A stretch of 64,000 nucleotides of DNA from Musa acuminata AAA Group (GCF_036884655.1 NC_088330.1:36146001-36210000); one strand, 5' to 3'; numbered from the stretch's first letter, positions 11,020 to 24,597 are shown. Translations and numbers: made by a program. Notes: generated by a model from the sequence alone, not told the origin.

Positions 11020-14000
11020 GGTATCAAAGCAGGATAAGTACACTTAGGAACACTTGATATGCAAATGTAAAAGATCTAACAGGATTGCATTAAGCCAGCC
11101 AACACACGTGATCGTTTAAGGGAAACGAGTATATAGACATAGTGAAAGGGGTTGTTCGGAGGAGCGGACATCTAAAATTGGCATTCAGAGGAATAACCAA
11201 CCCTTCGCGTAAGAGACATCATGTGGACAAACAAGTTTGGAAGATTACATAGTGTAAAAAGATTGGGATGGTTGAGTTCGAGCTATGGCTCAACATTGGC
11301 ATTCAAACTTGATAGTAGTTAAGACAAGTAGAGCGCTTAGCAAAGGATGAGACCATATAATGAAGGACGGGTTGCTTGGCGATTGAAAGTTATGCACAGC
11401 TTACAAAAGTGAAGGAAATTGCTAACTCAAAAAATTTATTACTTATGCAAGGACTTGTATGTGAACGATGGACTATCGATGCTATTCCAAGGCGACCAAA
11501 AGTCGACACCATAGAGTATTGAGATTTTTTCTTCGACATGGGAATGATACATCTATAGGAGACTGAAGTGTATAGTAAGTTCAACATATTACCAAGCCTT
11601 ACGGAGCACAACAGGGGCTGTATTGATAAAGAGTCACTATTTAGGAAATATGTTCGTGATGGTATAATAGTGCATAGTTTGTTTAATAATGTAATGTAAT
11701 CCAAGGGAATGATAGTGTCAGAAACTTTTAGAGGAAATGATGCAAAGAGAAAATGTACTCCAATTAGACAAATATCTAAGAATGATAAATCTCGATTCTC
11801 TATATAGAGAATCATATACAATGAAGCACACATGCTAAGGAGGTATACCTCAAAATGATAGCTCTATAAAGCTTAACAAATCAAGCAAGCGTCTCGTATT
11901 GGATAATATGTGTTAGTTATAGGTGCCCTATAAGTCAATCACACGAATGATGACACGTGTGACATGATTCGCACTCTTTTTTTTATTATTTATTTGATAT
12001 TTTTCTCACTTTATGTTGTTCGTTGCATATATTGTGATATCCATGGATCTATGCAATGAGAGTCGAATCACGATGAGATCACGATAATGAGACCGATTCG
12101 CCTTTAAACACATACCCTAAATAATTTCGGTCTGTGTACCACCAAGGAGGGTTCCGAATGCAAGTACCAATTAGTCTCATGAAGGGGCGTGATTATATAG
12201 AGGTATGATTAGAGTAGATAGAGGGTTGGACAGCTTAAGAGCACATATTTACTTAAAGGAGCTCAACAAATTAGAAGATGAAGCCAAGTGAATGAATGTT
12301 GCTATTAAGGATACAAAGGAGAATAAAATTGGTGTGAGCTATACAACATTATAGTAAAGGCTATGTATGAGAGTTATGCTCTATTTTTATATCGACCAAG
12401 GCGAACTACTTAGATAACATAAGGGTGTTGAAGTAGATGGTCGAAAGGGGTGAGGAAACAATGATGAATCTAAATGGACTTAGCTACCCAAAACCAACTA
12501 TCGATCAGAATGAATGTGAACTCAAAGGAGTGCCACAATATTGCACAAACATATTATCAATGCGAAGAAAGGAATATAAATATGAGGTGATAAATAGTAG
12601 GGTCATAGGCATGACAACATGATAGTACCATAGAGGTGAGAATTTTATCGAATCATCGATCTCTTGATCTTATGGAGGGAAAGCGCATAATCGTGAAAAG
12701 GGTCGAAGAGGTGGAAAATATGGAGACAAACTTTAAGTATTGAGATAAGGCTAAATGACAAAGGCTGGGAAACTTTGTAAGATCGATATTGATAGGCTTC
12801 TTATCAAAATAACCAAAAGCGGGAGACTTCTGATCGATATAGGAGTACTCAACAAAGGAACGAAGTAGGTAGTACATGATATTATATCTTTTCTATTTAG
12901 AGTAGGCAATAAAAATGATAGAGAAGATGGTACAACCCCAAAGGTAACCAAAACTATTAGAGACTTATTTTACGTCGGGGTGAAATTTTACTCTTTTAGG
13001 GCAAAACTTCTTGTATTCCAAAAACTCGATTGTAATGAGGAAGTGAATTGTAGTAACTAACTCAACGCAAGGAGTATAAATATTTTTAGTGCTTCAAAAG
13101 TTAGAGTAAAGAACAAGCAAAGACTAGTATTATGTATAAAATATAACCCTAAAGGAGGCAAACGAAGTCAAGTAATCTTTGACTTCTTAATACTTTAGAG
13201 AATATGAGAAATTAAGTACCTCAATTCTCTTATTTATTTAGTAGATGAGCTCTAATATGTTCAAGGATCCTTTGAAGAAAATGGAAGATAACAGTTATCA
13301 AATTATCACAACGGTTCTATCGAAAGTAGATTGTCTATTTTATTTTTTAATAGAATAACAATAAAAAGTAAAAGTGATACGAACCTACTTACAAGTAATA
13401 ACTAAGTAGAAGAGGAATTGATGGACAAATTTTGCATAGAAAAGACCTTTAAAACTTCAAAATCGATAAGGCAGTGCTTCTGACATGAATCCAACCAATT
13501 CAAGTTGTATGAAACGTTTGAGAGAATAGGATAAAATATGGAAGGTCTTTTCTTTTATTAAAGAGATCCATAGGAACTAGTAAAAATTAGCATAACTCGA
13601 TCGATCCCACAAGTCAATCATTGACCAATTGAATCGACATTAGCGAATCAAAGCTCGACTACTTAACAACAGTAATGAAGAACAATTGGAAGCTAAGAGA
13701 TATATTGCAATTGAAGCACAAGATTAAAGTTTCAGTAAAAGTGAGGAGATGCAACATCCGTGAATGCTTCGAAAAGGAAGTCGAAAGAATAAGTGAGAGA
13801 GAATGTCATGAACAGAGCTGTAAATAGGGTGTTCAATATAATATTTATGTATGTCCATGTCTTTTATTTTTTTAATTTTTACATAATATATAGAGGGCTT
13901 ACAATAGGCTTGACAGCCCTTTTGATTAGCTATTATAGTTATTTCAATCTAATAAATATAGGTTATGTGCGGTCGTCGTACAAATACAAAACTATCCAAA

Positions 14001-14040
14001 AATGATTATTCAAGCAATTATTTTGGAAGTTTTCTAACTC
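11019..14040 (+). mobile_element. Degenerate LTR-retrotransposon remnant
   Basis: TGGTATCAAAGCAG at about 11019 resembles a primer-binding site for initiator-Met tRNA and follows a TACA that could end an LTR. The next 2.8 kb is AT-rich, has no long frame and shows no recognisable protease, reverse transcriptase or integrase block. Near 13790 a purine-rich run (AGTGAGAGAGAA) precedes TG, as a polypurine tract before a 3' LTR would. Probably a non-autonomous or heavily mutated element; boundaries are approximate. Confidence 0.35.
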
Positions 14041-16379
14041 CACAAAATGGTACAGAGTATTAGTCAGCATAGCATCGGGGAGCTACCCAAGTGGCATATG
14101 ACTAGATGGGCCTTTGGGATAGTATCTATGGCTGGTTCATTGTGTTATTCCACAATAATATCTTATGTGCACTTGAGACTTTTGGCTACAGTGGATCACC
14201 TTGGACATTGCATGACTGTTTAGAGCTTACGAAGACTTTATTTATAATTTATTTTGCCTTTCAAGTATTTTCTTAAATGGTTACTTGTTGAATCTCGAGT
14301 TAAACTTTTCCTTAAACTCGACTTCTCTTTCGTAGATCTTTAAGAGACTATGAGATTTTGAGGTGGTTGACCATTTACGAATGGATATGCAATAGTCTCA
14401 TATGACTTAAACAAAACTAACTAAGTTCGTGACAGTACATTAGTTATGGTACACACAACTTATGATTACTTATGCTTATTATGCTTATTATGTTCTCATT
14501 CTTTTTACTTCACTTTAGCGGAATAAGATAGAATGCCAAATGCTTTTAGCAAACAAAAAATTTTGTTATCTCAGTGAAGCTTTTTCAATCAATTAAGTAT
14601 TGGACGGGTTATCTAAGATGGGATCAGAGAGGTCACAACATGAAACCACCACTTTGTTATGCCTAGTATGGGAAATGACATGTCATGAAACTATTACTTG
14701 GTTATGCCTCATAAGATACTTAATATTTAATATGAGCTATTGGTAAGGATGTCAAGTCCTTGTGTGAGAGATATTATAACATCGTAGTTTATTCTGCATC
14801 CGATGAGATTTGATGTCGGTGGTTGACTTAATGTTCACCAATCCAATTGGGTTCATGCTTGATCCATGTAAAGAACCCTGGTCACATACAAAGTCGAGGT
14901 GGAATAGCCCCAAAGTGTATGTCCCTCTTGCATGAAGATCGATGTCGTGAGAGAGCTCGTCAAATTGCCGAGCAAGTTTGCTCTCTCGATGTGGAATTAG
15001 TAAACTTCCAAGTGGTCCCTCAAGTTAGGTCTCGATGTGGGGTTAATGAGTTGGGAATAGAAGAGATAGAATTTAACCTAGATTACTGCATCCCATTTTA
15101 CCTTTTGTAGTCGATCCCTTAGTCGTCTATGGTTAAGGAGAACATTCCATATAATATTTTCTATTTAGATTTCTCTAACTTAACGTGGTCGTTGGTTAAA
15201 AGCTTTTGTTCTTATTTTGATTCGAGGTAAATATTTGTTTTTTATTGACATTAGCCTATTATTGTGAAGGATCTTTGGACTAGTGATTCCCGCTCAATGA
15301 AATCAATAAACCAACTGTCGTGTTAGACCGATTCGTGACATATAATCCTCATTAGCTAATTGTGCATATGTTGATTGACCCTTCAAAAAAAATCTTGTAA
15401 AGATTGATGCCAAAACCGCAAAAACGTTTGTCTTTCCTTCTTATCCTTTTCAGCTCTCAATCCAACCTAAAGCTTACACTCCATGGAATTCCTTCTCATA
15501 CATGAGCACAGCACGACAATAAGATTTCCTTGTTCTTTTCAGATATGAATGCTCGTCACGGCAGTTCTCTCAGCATCCGAATGAACAATGTCGAGTGTAG
15601 CTAACAGGTTGTAGTACTCCCATGGACCCCAGCATGAGTGTTATAAATCATGTTGCAGAGGCATTCTTGTGGGAGGCCTTTCCCTGCTCAACAACAGTAC
15701 TACTTCTTTCTTGGTTCCTTCTCCCTCCCAGCTGAAGTCATGTTGCTTTCTTTGACTCATCTCTCTCTTTCTGATTATGAATCCATGGCATTGCTTCTGG
15801 AAGAGGATTAGGTGTTCTTTATTTTTTTTCGATCGATTCAGAATCGAATTTAATTTTAATTCGGAATCATCGAACTGTTAAACCTATTCAGTTTCGGTTC
15901 TTGACCGATTCGATTCTGATTCTGATTCAGTTCTCAATCATGGCATTCCTTCTACACGTATTTTAGAGGTAGCATTTCCTCCTATCCAAACACACATGAA
16001 AAGAGTAGTACGTGGTCACACTGTTCGCTCCCGGCCTTAAAGCCTCGTATCAGTCGAAGATCTAATGGGATGCATCTCGTTTATACAACCCATCCACTGC
16101 ACCACCGATGAAATGAAGCCTTGACTGTTAGGAACCAAACACATCATTTCTTCGGCCGCAGAGACTTGGACTCTCGGCAGCCTCTTGTGTTCCTCCTTAC
16201 AACTATCCTATAAAGTAGGAGGATCGACACAGGACGGAACTCAGCCAATGGGATGAAAAGAGAGACCCTTTCTCTGTCGACGTCGTACTGCAAGCCATCA
16301 CCACTCTGACACTTCTGACAAGATTTGCATGGAAAAGCCATGCAGTTAGTAGACAGAAGAGATTAATCGCTAAACACAT
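14041..16379. other. Gene-poor AT-rich spacer
   Basis: No gene recognised. A short imperfect direct repeat occurs at about 14640-14725 (two ATGAAAC...GTTATGCCT units). The part nearest 16380 is probably SPL8 promoter. Confidence 0.4.
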
Positions 16380-16596
16380 GTATATGTTTGGTCTCCGAGT
16401 TTTACACAGAGCCTTTTTCTTTTTCTTTTTTGCTTCTCTGACAAAGGCACCACAGCCACTCCTTCCACTCTCTTGCATAGCTTTCAGACAAACCCACCTT
16501 CGTGGCAGAATGGCTTTGGAGTCGGATATAAACCTCACTTTAGCTCAGACAGAAGCAGTAATAGTTATAGTGACCTTTCAGAAGCAGCAGCTTCTT

Positions 16597-16627
16597 TCTC
16601 TCTCTCTCTCTCTCTTCCTTTATAACC
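16597..16627 (+). promoter_or_regulatory. CT-rich tract and TATA-like box of the SPL8-type gene
   Basis: A (TC)n run to about 16617 is followed by TTTATAACC around 16618-16626, 170-180 bp before the ATG. A CT microsatellite near the transcription start is common in plant promoters; its role here is inference. Confidence 0.4.
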
Positions 16628-16788
16628 ATCCTACTCAACCTTGCCTTTTCAATACCCCCCTCTCGACGCTTTATGCAGAGACCAAAGGAGAAAGCCCAGA
16701 GAACAACTTCCGCTTCTGCGTTGCGTTGTTACTCTTTCCCTCCCTCCCTCCCTCCTCTCTTTATTTCTCTTGGTTTCTCCGCCTCTTC

Positions 16789-16800
16789 ATGGGAAGATGA
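16789..16800 (+). other. Minimal upstream ORF overlapping the SPL8 start (Met-Gly-Arg-stop)
   Basis: ATG GGA AGA TGA at 16789-16800. Its TGA (16798-16800) overlaps the main ATG (16797-16799) in an ATGA arrangement. Another ATG at 16673 opens a 158-codon frame that runs over the main start in a different frame. Either could lower translation if the leader begins upstream. Confidence 0.5.
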
Positions 16801-18517
16801 ACAACAAATCCAGCTCCGCCGAAGCCTTTCTCCCGTCGATGATGTCCTTTTCTGGGCTGGAAGGCAGCAGCCAAAAGCAGCACCATATCTGGGACTGGGA
16901 GACCAGCTCCCACAACCCCAACACCACCATCCCCAGCACCACCTACGAACTCCAGGACCATGCAGTCTTCCCCTGCGTGCCCTTGCCGGACTGCCCACCG
17001 CCTCTCCTCCCCATGAGCAACTTCCACTTCTACTCGCCGCCGCCGATGCCCGACTACCCCGTGGTTCTGATCAAAAGGGAAGACGGCACGGGCGGCTGCG
17101 GCCGAATCGGGCTCAATTTGGGCCACCGGACCTACTTCTCGTCCGGTGATGCACTTGCGATCGACTGGCAGCTCTCGAGGTCGACTCTGAACAATCATCA
17201 GCCGCGGTGCCAGGCCGAGGGGTGCAAGGCTGACCTCTCCGGGGCGAAGCACTACCACCGCCGCCACAGAGTGTGCGAATTCCACTCCAAGGCCACCGTC
17301 GTCATCGTCGGTGGGTTACAGCAACGTTTCTGCCAGCAGTGCAGCAGGTACGACCGAACCAACTGAGAAGAAGACAAACCCCACGTCTATTTACCTCCTC
17401 CTCTCGATTTACTTTGTTGGGATGCTGCACGTGTTCGTCTTATCTCCATCGGAAAGTGTCTTCCTCCTGACCTCGATCATGGAGTTCCTTGTTGAGAGTC
17501 CATCTCCTTCTACTTACGTGATTGTGCCTACTTTGGAGTAAGAAGGTTGATCTATAGAGCTTTATTCTGACGCCGGTGCAGAACCCAATGGTTATTTCCT
17601 TTGTCTTTGTGAGCCGCAGGGATTTAAGCCCTAGATCGAAGTGCTTCGAGAATTAATGATGACTGGCTCTCTCCTCCTTGTCTGTGGTGTTCTCCAGTGG
17701 CTCTGTACATTACTCCACATTCCTTCTTACCTCTTTCTTGATAGCCTTTTGAGGCTTCAACAACCATTCTCTATGCTACTGGTCCTCTGCTTCAACTTCT
17801 ATACTCCTTTTCCTCATGTAGCTTCTTCTTCTTCTTCTTCTTGTTTGAAGGTTAGATGCGCATGGCATGTCATCTTTTTTCCTCGTACTTGTTCAAATGG
17901 TTGGACAGGTTCCATGTGTTGGCAGAGTTTGACGAGGCCAAAAGAAGCTGCAGAAAGCGCCTAGCTGACCACAACCGCCGGAGGAGGAAGCCTCAACTCC
18001 CAACCACCACTACCACAGAGTCGTCACCATCCGAGAACACCACCACCAACTCCTCTGAGAAGGCCACCACAGACACTCGTAAGTTCCGATCATCTTGCTC
18101 TTGTAACAGCCTCTCACACTTAGGACGTCTCTCCTCTTCTCATGCATTTACCACCATCCTCAAACAGCAGCCATGAAGACCACAACAGGAACAATGTGCA
18201 CCAAGATCCATCAACAGTATCAGAACAAGGGAAACCTGCTCAGGAATGGACCAGTTTTATCTCTTGCAGGCGCTGCAGTGGCCGAGGAAAAGGTCTTACA
18301 TCAGCAGCAGCAGCAGCAGCCGTCCTCCTCCTCTTCAGCATTCAACAACAACAAGGACGACGACGACAGCTGCCTCCACCACCACAACCTCTTCTGCTCC
18401 AGTTCTCATGAGCCCTTCCAGGCCACCGGAGGGGGGTCAAGCCAAAGCCTTTCCGATCACCACCAGGGCAACATCTTCCACCACGGCCAGGCTTCCTTTG
18501 AGGTGGACTACATGTGA
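16797..18517 (+). CDS. SPL8: SQUAMOSA promoter-binding-like factor, SPL8/LIGULELESS1 type, 356 aa
   Basis: Nuclear transcription factor binding GTAC-core sites. SPL8/LG1 members control ligule, inflorescence and anther development. Exons: 16797-17347, 17909-18078, 18168-18517 (1071 nt with stop). The SBP domain is at about residues 137-213. First zinc site: C138, C143, C160, H163; second: C179, C182, H186, C198. A bipartite basic nuclear signal at about 199-211 ends RRRRKP. The block [12 protein letters not shown] before the domain is typical of SPL8 and separates it from other SPLs. The intron inside the SBP box after QQCSR is the position conserved across the family. No miR156 target was seen, as expected for this clade. 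Exon 3 encodes Gln, Ser and His runs and ends FEVDYM. Its acceptor is a tandem CAGCAG, so 18168 or 18171 may be used. The start is the first ATG in frame. Confidence 0.92.
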
Positions 18518-20759
18518 TCGGTGTGTTGGATATGGATGAATCATGCATGCATGACGAGCACACTAAGGGGCTTGTATCAGTTCTTCTTCTTTCTTCTTCT
18601 GGGAATAATGTTTTGCTTCTGAGAAACTACCTAGCAGTGTGCAGAGAAGTCCTGTGGAGGACGTTTCTCTTCCTGGAATGATTCCAATTGCAAGAGATGA
18701 TTCTTGTATTCATTAACATCTATATAAGCTCTTTTCCTTTCATCTTACACGCACAGGCCATCATACCTCACATCAGATAACACACACAACACATGTAGTA
18801 AGAGGCAAAAAACCTATTCAGCAAACAAAATGACTATCTTAAATGAAGACATCATCCATGGTGCCTTAGGCAACATCAATTCGCCAACTTCTCAATCTAT
18901 AATCAAACAACTACACAATTCTATAGAATCGATTTGATTCGCTGTTCTTTAGAACTCAGAAGATTTAAATAAAATTAAATATGTACAAAACCATAGCTTA
19001 GAATATAATCATTTGGAGGCTAAATAATCCTTATTATATAAACTAAAATTTGTAGTTTTGGTTGTAAGATTTATGTACAATCTAATTGGTGTCTGAGGAA
19101 CCCAATTACGTTTGTTTCAAAATGTAAGTATCATTAGGGGACTTTTATAATTTATAGCTCGATCAACAATAAGGATGTATGCATGCACATAATTTTAGGA
19201 AGATAAAGCAAAACTGGAATTTTCCTTTACTATTACTACCACCTTTTAATCCCTTCTCCCTAGCTCCGTTTCTTATTTGTTATATCGAATTGGTATAGAG
19301 CTGTACATGAATGACATAATAGTTGTCAGCTGATGCCACCAGCTATTCTTATCATTCATAAGATCCTTCAAGTGCAAGTATTACTCCAAGAATCCAGGAG
19401 GGGACGAGTGCAATCCCCAGGATCTTGCGTACGACCGTACGTCTCTAAACTTGATCTGATACCTCACGGTGGAGTTCGGTCATGCATGGACCCCGCAGTT
19501 GCAGTCGGAGGAGGACACAGCCTCGTGGTGTCTCCGAGATGGGAGTTCTTGGATTTGTATTCGCCTCGCCCGGCAGAAGCTTATGGCATGGCAAACCGGC
19601 CGCCGTCCCTTCCACCTTAAAGGTGTCGGAGGCTCAGCTGGCTTGTAAATGTTTCTCACATGTCTCAGCCCAGAAAGAGTCCGAGGTTTGCGTGAGGCTC
19701 CAAGGCATGGGGAGCTTGGACGACTAAGGCGGACATGATAGATCTGCAGTGCAGTCTGGTTAATGTTGGGCACTGATTGATGAGCGAGACGACCCACCCA
19801 GCTGTGTGTTTTTTTACGGGGAGCGATCACGTCGCCGTCCAAATCACATGGTCAATTAGTATCTGACAGACTTCTCCTAGGTGTTTACATTTGACCGTTC
19901 GTTTCACCCCCTCAAAGTCTTCAATTCGTGATTAGATAAATTCTTTAAAAAAAACTCTAGTTTTCTGTCTTTCTTTCCTATATTATTATCTTAATTTTAT
20001 TTTTGGATAACAACCTTTATTTTTTTAAAAAAATATGAGGTTACCCTACCTCACGTCATGTCTATCTCTACCTCGAGTGCATCGTTACCCTTGTCCCATT
20101 ACCCTCGTCCGCCTCCTTGCTCAAGAACGACAGATGATAATAAAAGTGGAGGTGGTGGATGATGAAAAATACGATAAATGCAATGAAGAAGATGGATCAA
20201 TTTCATTAAAGTAAGCAGTTATTTATAGGGAGAGATTTCCTCTGTCATAATTAGTCTATTAAGAAAGATTTTCTTAGTCAATTGAAAAAATCTTATCTTT
20301 TATCAATAGATGAGGACGATGCGACGATAGTAATAGACAAGGGTGAGAGCGGAACCGATAACATTAGTGGACTAGAGTAATTGTGTGTTAGAGAGTGATG
20401 GACAAGGAAACAATGACAACAATAAATGTAAGCAACGGAGTATTTGAGAGCACAACAACAACGACAGGTGAGGGTGAGGGCACACTCAAAGATGAGGAAC
20501 GAAAGTACGACGACAACAACAGACGTTGATGATGATGCACTTGAGATAAAGTCTTAAGACGCAATGGCGAAGGTAAGGCCTCACGAAGAAACATAGATGA
20601 TGAGCAACGATGAGAGGTAAAGGTAACCACGACAAGGCAACAACCAATGTGATGGAGGCTAAGAGTAATCTCGTTTTTTATTTTCTAAAATCCGTTCTAT
20701 GAAAATAAGCTGAAAAGAGAGGACAAACGAGTTAGTGCACAATTGAACGCCAAAGAAGA

Positions 20760-20762
<3 letters not shown>

Positions 20763-20793
<31 letters not shown>
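20763..20793. repeat. (GA)n microsatellite
   Basis: Uninterrupted GA dinucleotides read directly from the sequence. Confidence 0.95.
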
Positions 20794-20795
<2 letters not shown>

Positions 20796-21169
20796 GTTCT
20801 TCACTTATCCACTTTGTGTGTATAGATCGGCCCGTGGTGCAATCAAAGTGGGCCAAAAGCGTAGGGCCACGAGTGTCATTAGGTTTTAGTTTCCGGTGAT
20901 CCAACTTGATGAATGGGAAAGGCACATCAAGGCAACAAACGAGCTTGAGGCGTGTGAGCTCCCCTCACATGGCCGTGCACTGTCTTGTGTGTGAAGGGAT
21001 AACATGATGACACCGGCATGGATGCTAACTTTACACCAATGAGATACTCCATTTAGCTAAGAGATCACCATTGCAAGTATACTTTTGATGGTTCAACATA
21101 CAATCCCACCGTCCTCGACATTAACCACCACATCGATTCAAAAATCACCTTAGTACACTAGATGACTCT

Positions 21170-21760
21170 CTAGCCGTCTTCTAGGTCTTTCATTTCATTC
21201 TCGAATTCTTTGAATATCTTAGTAACTTGAGCATTAAAAGTGTTTTGTGGGGATGCTCCCACATCATACAACTCGTTTGCAGCAGCAGCAGCAAGCAGCA
21301 ACATGTGCAGGCCCTTGTCGCGGCTGCTTCCGAGCATCACCCTAAGTGGGGATCCCGCCATTGATGTCTTTTGTTCTTCTTCTTCCTCCCATGGGGTACT
21401 ACATCGTACTATTAGGACGCAGCAACATGTGCACGCTTTTATTGTGGCTCCTTCACCTCTCTCCTGGTGAGGTCTACCTCTCACCCAATCAATCGGTGTA
21501 TCACGGCCAGATCATGAGGTTTTTGCTAGGGAAAAGATCCATCTGCACTACGTCCAAGGATGGCTCGATTGAGAGAGGCTTGGATCTTGGCATTGCCTTC
21601 AGCACTTTGACACACAAAGTTCCACGGTAAGCCTGCAGCCATGCAGATCAAACTTTTGTTGCCATCTTCTCATCTGGCTTCACTTGAATGAGGTAATCCA
21701 GTGAGAAAATAGGAATCCTAGGATAGAGAGTTTCCGCTGCTGCACCAAGCAAATTGTAGA
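21170..21760 (-). pseudogene. Possible decayed coding remnant, family unknown
   Basis: On the minus strand, near 21750-21665, an open stretch reads AAETLYPRIPIFSLDYLIQV and then VKPDEKMATKV before a stop. Other frames continue with AKIQASLNRAILGRSADG and, at 21484-21170, a 104-codon frame ending TKIFKEFENEMKDLEDG. Composition is protein-like, but stops and frame changes separate the pieces. I do not recognise the family; it could be chance. Confidence 0.2.
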
Positions 21761-24055
21761 CTAATTAATTCTTTACTGGTAGTGATCAGAGGGAATACAC
21801 CACAACAATCCTGCAATGATACTTGGTCTCAATCCGAAAGGAGAGCCGATCAAATCCATCATGTCATACGATATATCCCGTCTCACAAAGGAACCTCTAA
21901 AGCCATTTTTTCTATCAAGCACGAGATGTTATTTCCTGCTAAGCATCAAACGTCATTCTTCCCGCTCTCCAACTATCTCACTATGCTTTTTGAACATTCA
22001 GCCATCGACGATATCCTTACTGACTTGAACGTCAAATAAGTGTCATCAAAGAATCTTTAATATATTTTATCACCAAGACCAAAGAGACATCCTTCTTCTT
22101 CCCCTTCCCCTTTTATCATTTGCTACTTGAATTTCTATATATGGGCTCTCCCTTATCTGATTCTTCTTCAGCAGATCCTGATTTGGAGTTGGAAGCTTCG
22201 AACACCTGACTGACTTTCTACTGGAACTCGTACACGAGGAGCTACTGCAGCATCGACACAGGGCACAAGACTAAGACTAAGAACTAGAGCACCAACAACA
22301 GATACAAACTTAGGCTTTCGAAAGGAAAGGTGAGCTTACAGAGCTCAACGTGTTGCGCTAACGGAGGGCGGTAGAGACGAGTATTCCAAATTCCATTCTT
22401 AAAAGGGCGAACATGAGTTTGTGCCAGCAGTCAGAAGTAGCGAGTTAGCTGGTAGCTTCGGAGTCGAGGAATCAATTAGTGAGTCAGCTGTAATTGTTTC
22501 CGCGCATGGGAAGAAGCCCTTTGCGCTATCAATTCCCCAATAAATGACGATCATAACGACCGCCATGCACATGAGTTGTGTCGTTGGCTCATTTATTGCT
22601 CCCTATCCTTTTGTGTGTCACGTCCTCCACAACACACGGTAAAATCTTCACTCGCTTATGTCGATTTACAATCTAGTTTTAGTTCTTTCACAGGCTTTTC
22701 CATAGCAGTCTACCGACATCACGTTTGCATGCATGTCGACAACTGCTGTGCAATAATACAATCTGTGTACCTTAAAGTTAATTCAATATCAAACAAATTT
22801 AACTATGAATCGATGAATTGAGCATTTCTCATCTCTTGTCAATAAATCAATAAATCACCTTATGTGAGAGTTTAAATTATAAAATGATTACATTGTCCAC
22901 ATCAAAAGAAAAAGGAAAGAAATCAGTGAGTTCTATTCTCACTTGCATGTTGTTATGCAATATATTTGAATCAATGAATTAAATTCTTTTCTCACTTTAT
23001 ATATCAATCATATCGTCTTCATGAGAGGTCATTCGATAGTTATCTTTTTTTATTATCATTAAATTATTATCATTCTTTTCCCGTCCTAAATCATTTAACC
23101 ATTTTTTTCTGATTATGCTAAGTTTTATATTCTAATTCGTGTAAGAATGTTTTGTGCATAGTTTAATATAGACGAAAGAAAATTAATCAAAACAAAAAAA
23201 AAAATCCTTTGCTACTTCGATTTTGCCTGCTAGATATGGGTGAATGATGAGTCTTTGTTGATCTCCTTTACCTCGGAAGGAAGAAGGCTACGGACATGGC
23301 GGGTCACGGTGCCATGCACATTCCCCACAGCATATGCTCACTGTCTAACCACTGTAGTTTCTCCCCTGCCCTTGTCATGACATTTCACGTCCGACACTAT
23401 ACCCACAACCATAGTTATTCCTACTTTATGACCATTAATGGTGATTTTGTTTTGTTGCAAAGGTACAGAGCAGCTGAGGGGCGACTGACTCCACTCAACT
23501 ATTCCCATGCCATTCCGTGGTAAAATTGAGGTCCACTCCAGCTTGAGACTCTACAGGTCATTCTCCTTTGTTGCGATTCTTCCATTCTCCCTTCCACCGT
23601 CGATTCCCACATACTCTTCCCCTCCTTGCCCTGTGGGTTTCCATAAGAGACCTCAAACAGTTTACGAGATGTGATCTATAATTTATTTTTCTAAATATTA
23701 AATTATTTTTTTATTGAAGATTACAAATATACACCAAAATTCATCTCCACGAAATCTATCATTTTCAAATCAAGTCAATATTATTATATTCTTCTTGATA
23801 GGATTATATATTTTTTATTCTTGTATTTATACCTATAAAAAAGAAGAAGAACATTATAATAAAGAGGAAGAATGATGTATAGTTTACTTCTCTGAATATT
23901 CTGACCCTGGAATCATTGGCATGAAAGATCACTTCCAAGGAAACAAGCTTGCCAATCAACAACAATTTCTGCAGTGGTATGTATGTTCCCCGACATTCTC
24001 CGAAAGAGAACAACATTTGGTCGTTGAATGGAACTGCAGAAAAGAAACTACAGGA

Positions 24056-24373
24056 TCAAGCTACTCGAGCTTTCTTTGTTGAGGGGCACGGGACCGGGAT
24101 GAAGACGAGGGTGAGATCGTCGGGGACGGGGAAGTAACGTTCTTGCGAAGAGCTGCATCTTCTCTTGGCCGGACGAGGCTTCTTCCTTGGTGACGGCGGG
24201 CACAGTAAAACCGGCTTTACCGCAGTCCTTTCGGACTTGGGCGTAACGCAGCAATCCGCATCTTCGTCGTTGCCGGACTTCGACGGGGATTCTTCGTGAA
24301 GCTTGGCGTCGTTCCCGGAAGTCCGAATTGGTGGAAGAGAAGGCGGTTCTCGGACGGCAAGCTCCAATCCCAT
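24056..24373 (-). CDS. SMR: SIAMESE-related (SMR) cyclin-dependent kinase inhibitor, single exon, 105 aa
   Basis: SMR proteins bind CDK-cyclin complexes in the nucleus, block mitosis and promote endoreduplication, often under stress or during differentiation. The ATG is at 24373-24371 and the stop at 24058-24056. The conserved order of short motifs is present: CCVTPKSE at about residues 41-48, LCPPSPRKKPRPAKRR after it, and YFPVPDDLTLVF near the C-terminus, which corresponds to the family's F-x-x-P-x-D-L block. Length fits the family (about 80-130 aa) and, as in most SMR genes, there is no intron. A TATAATT-like box on this strand lies at about 24530-24536, some 155 bp upstream. GC content is far above the flanks. 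Which SMR paralogue it is cannot be told. Confidence 0.85.
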   Translation of the reverse strand: MGLELAVREPPSLPPIRTSGNDAKLHEESPSKSGNDEDADCCVTPKSERTAVKPVLLCPPSPRKKPRPAKRRCSSSQERYFPVPDDLTLVFIPVPCPSTKKARVA

Positions 24374-24597
24374 TGTTCGATGACCGAGAGGCTACTGGCT
24401 TTTACTAAGCTCTGGAGAAGTCAAAGCAAAGATAGAAGGAGTTGTGGAGACACAGGTGACGGTGTGCTCTGGCAAGTGGAGATGGAACGGAAGGAGACAC
24501 AGGTGATGTTGCATAGATGTGAAATAGTAATTATAGACAGATCTTGTTTCCTTTTTTCTCATGTGAGAAAGTCTAATTTTTTAAAGGTAAAAAACTA

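Larger units (their letters stand above)
18518..24055. other. Large intergenic region, AT-rich, no confident gene
   Basis: After the SPL8 3' UTR there is no gene I can support. A (GA)n microsatellite lies at 20763-20793. A possible decayed coding remnant lies at 21170-21760 (separate entry). Frames of 60-120 codons around 19.4-19.8 and 23.3 kb resemble no known family. Confidence 0.4.

Noticed and set aside
16641..16796. N-terminal extension of SPL8 by 52 residues
   Set aside because: Starts with TTG, not ATG, and lies in the CT-rich leader.
19480..19842. 120-codon minus-strand frame
   Set aside because: No recognisable motif, no splice or promoter context, and overlapping frames on the other strand.
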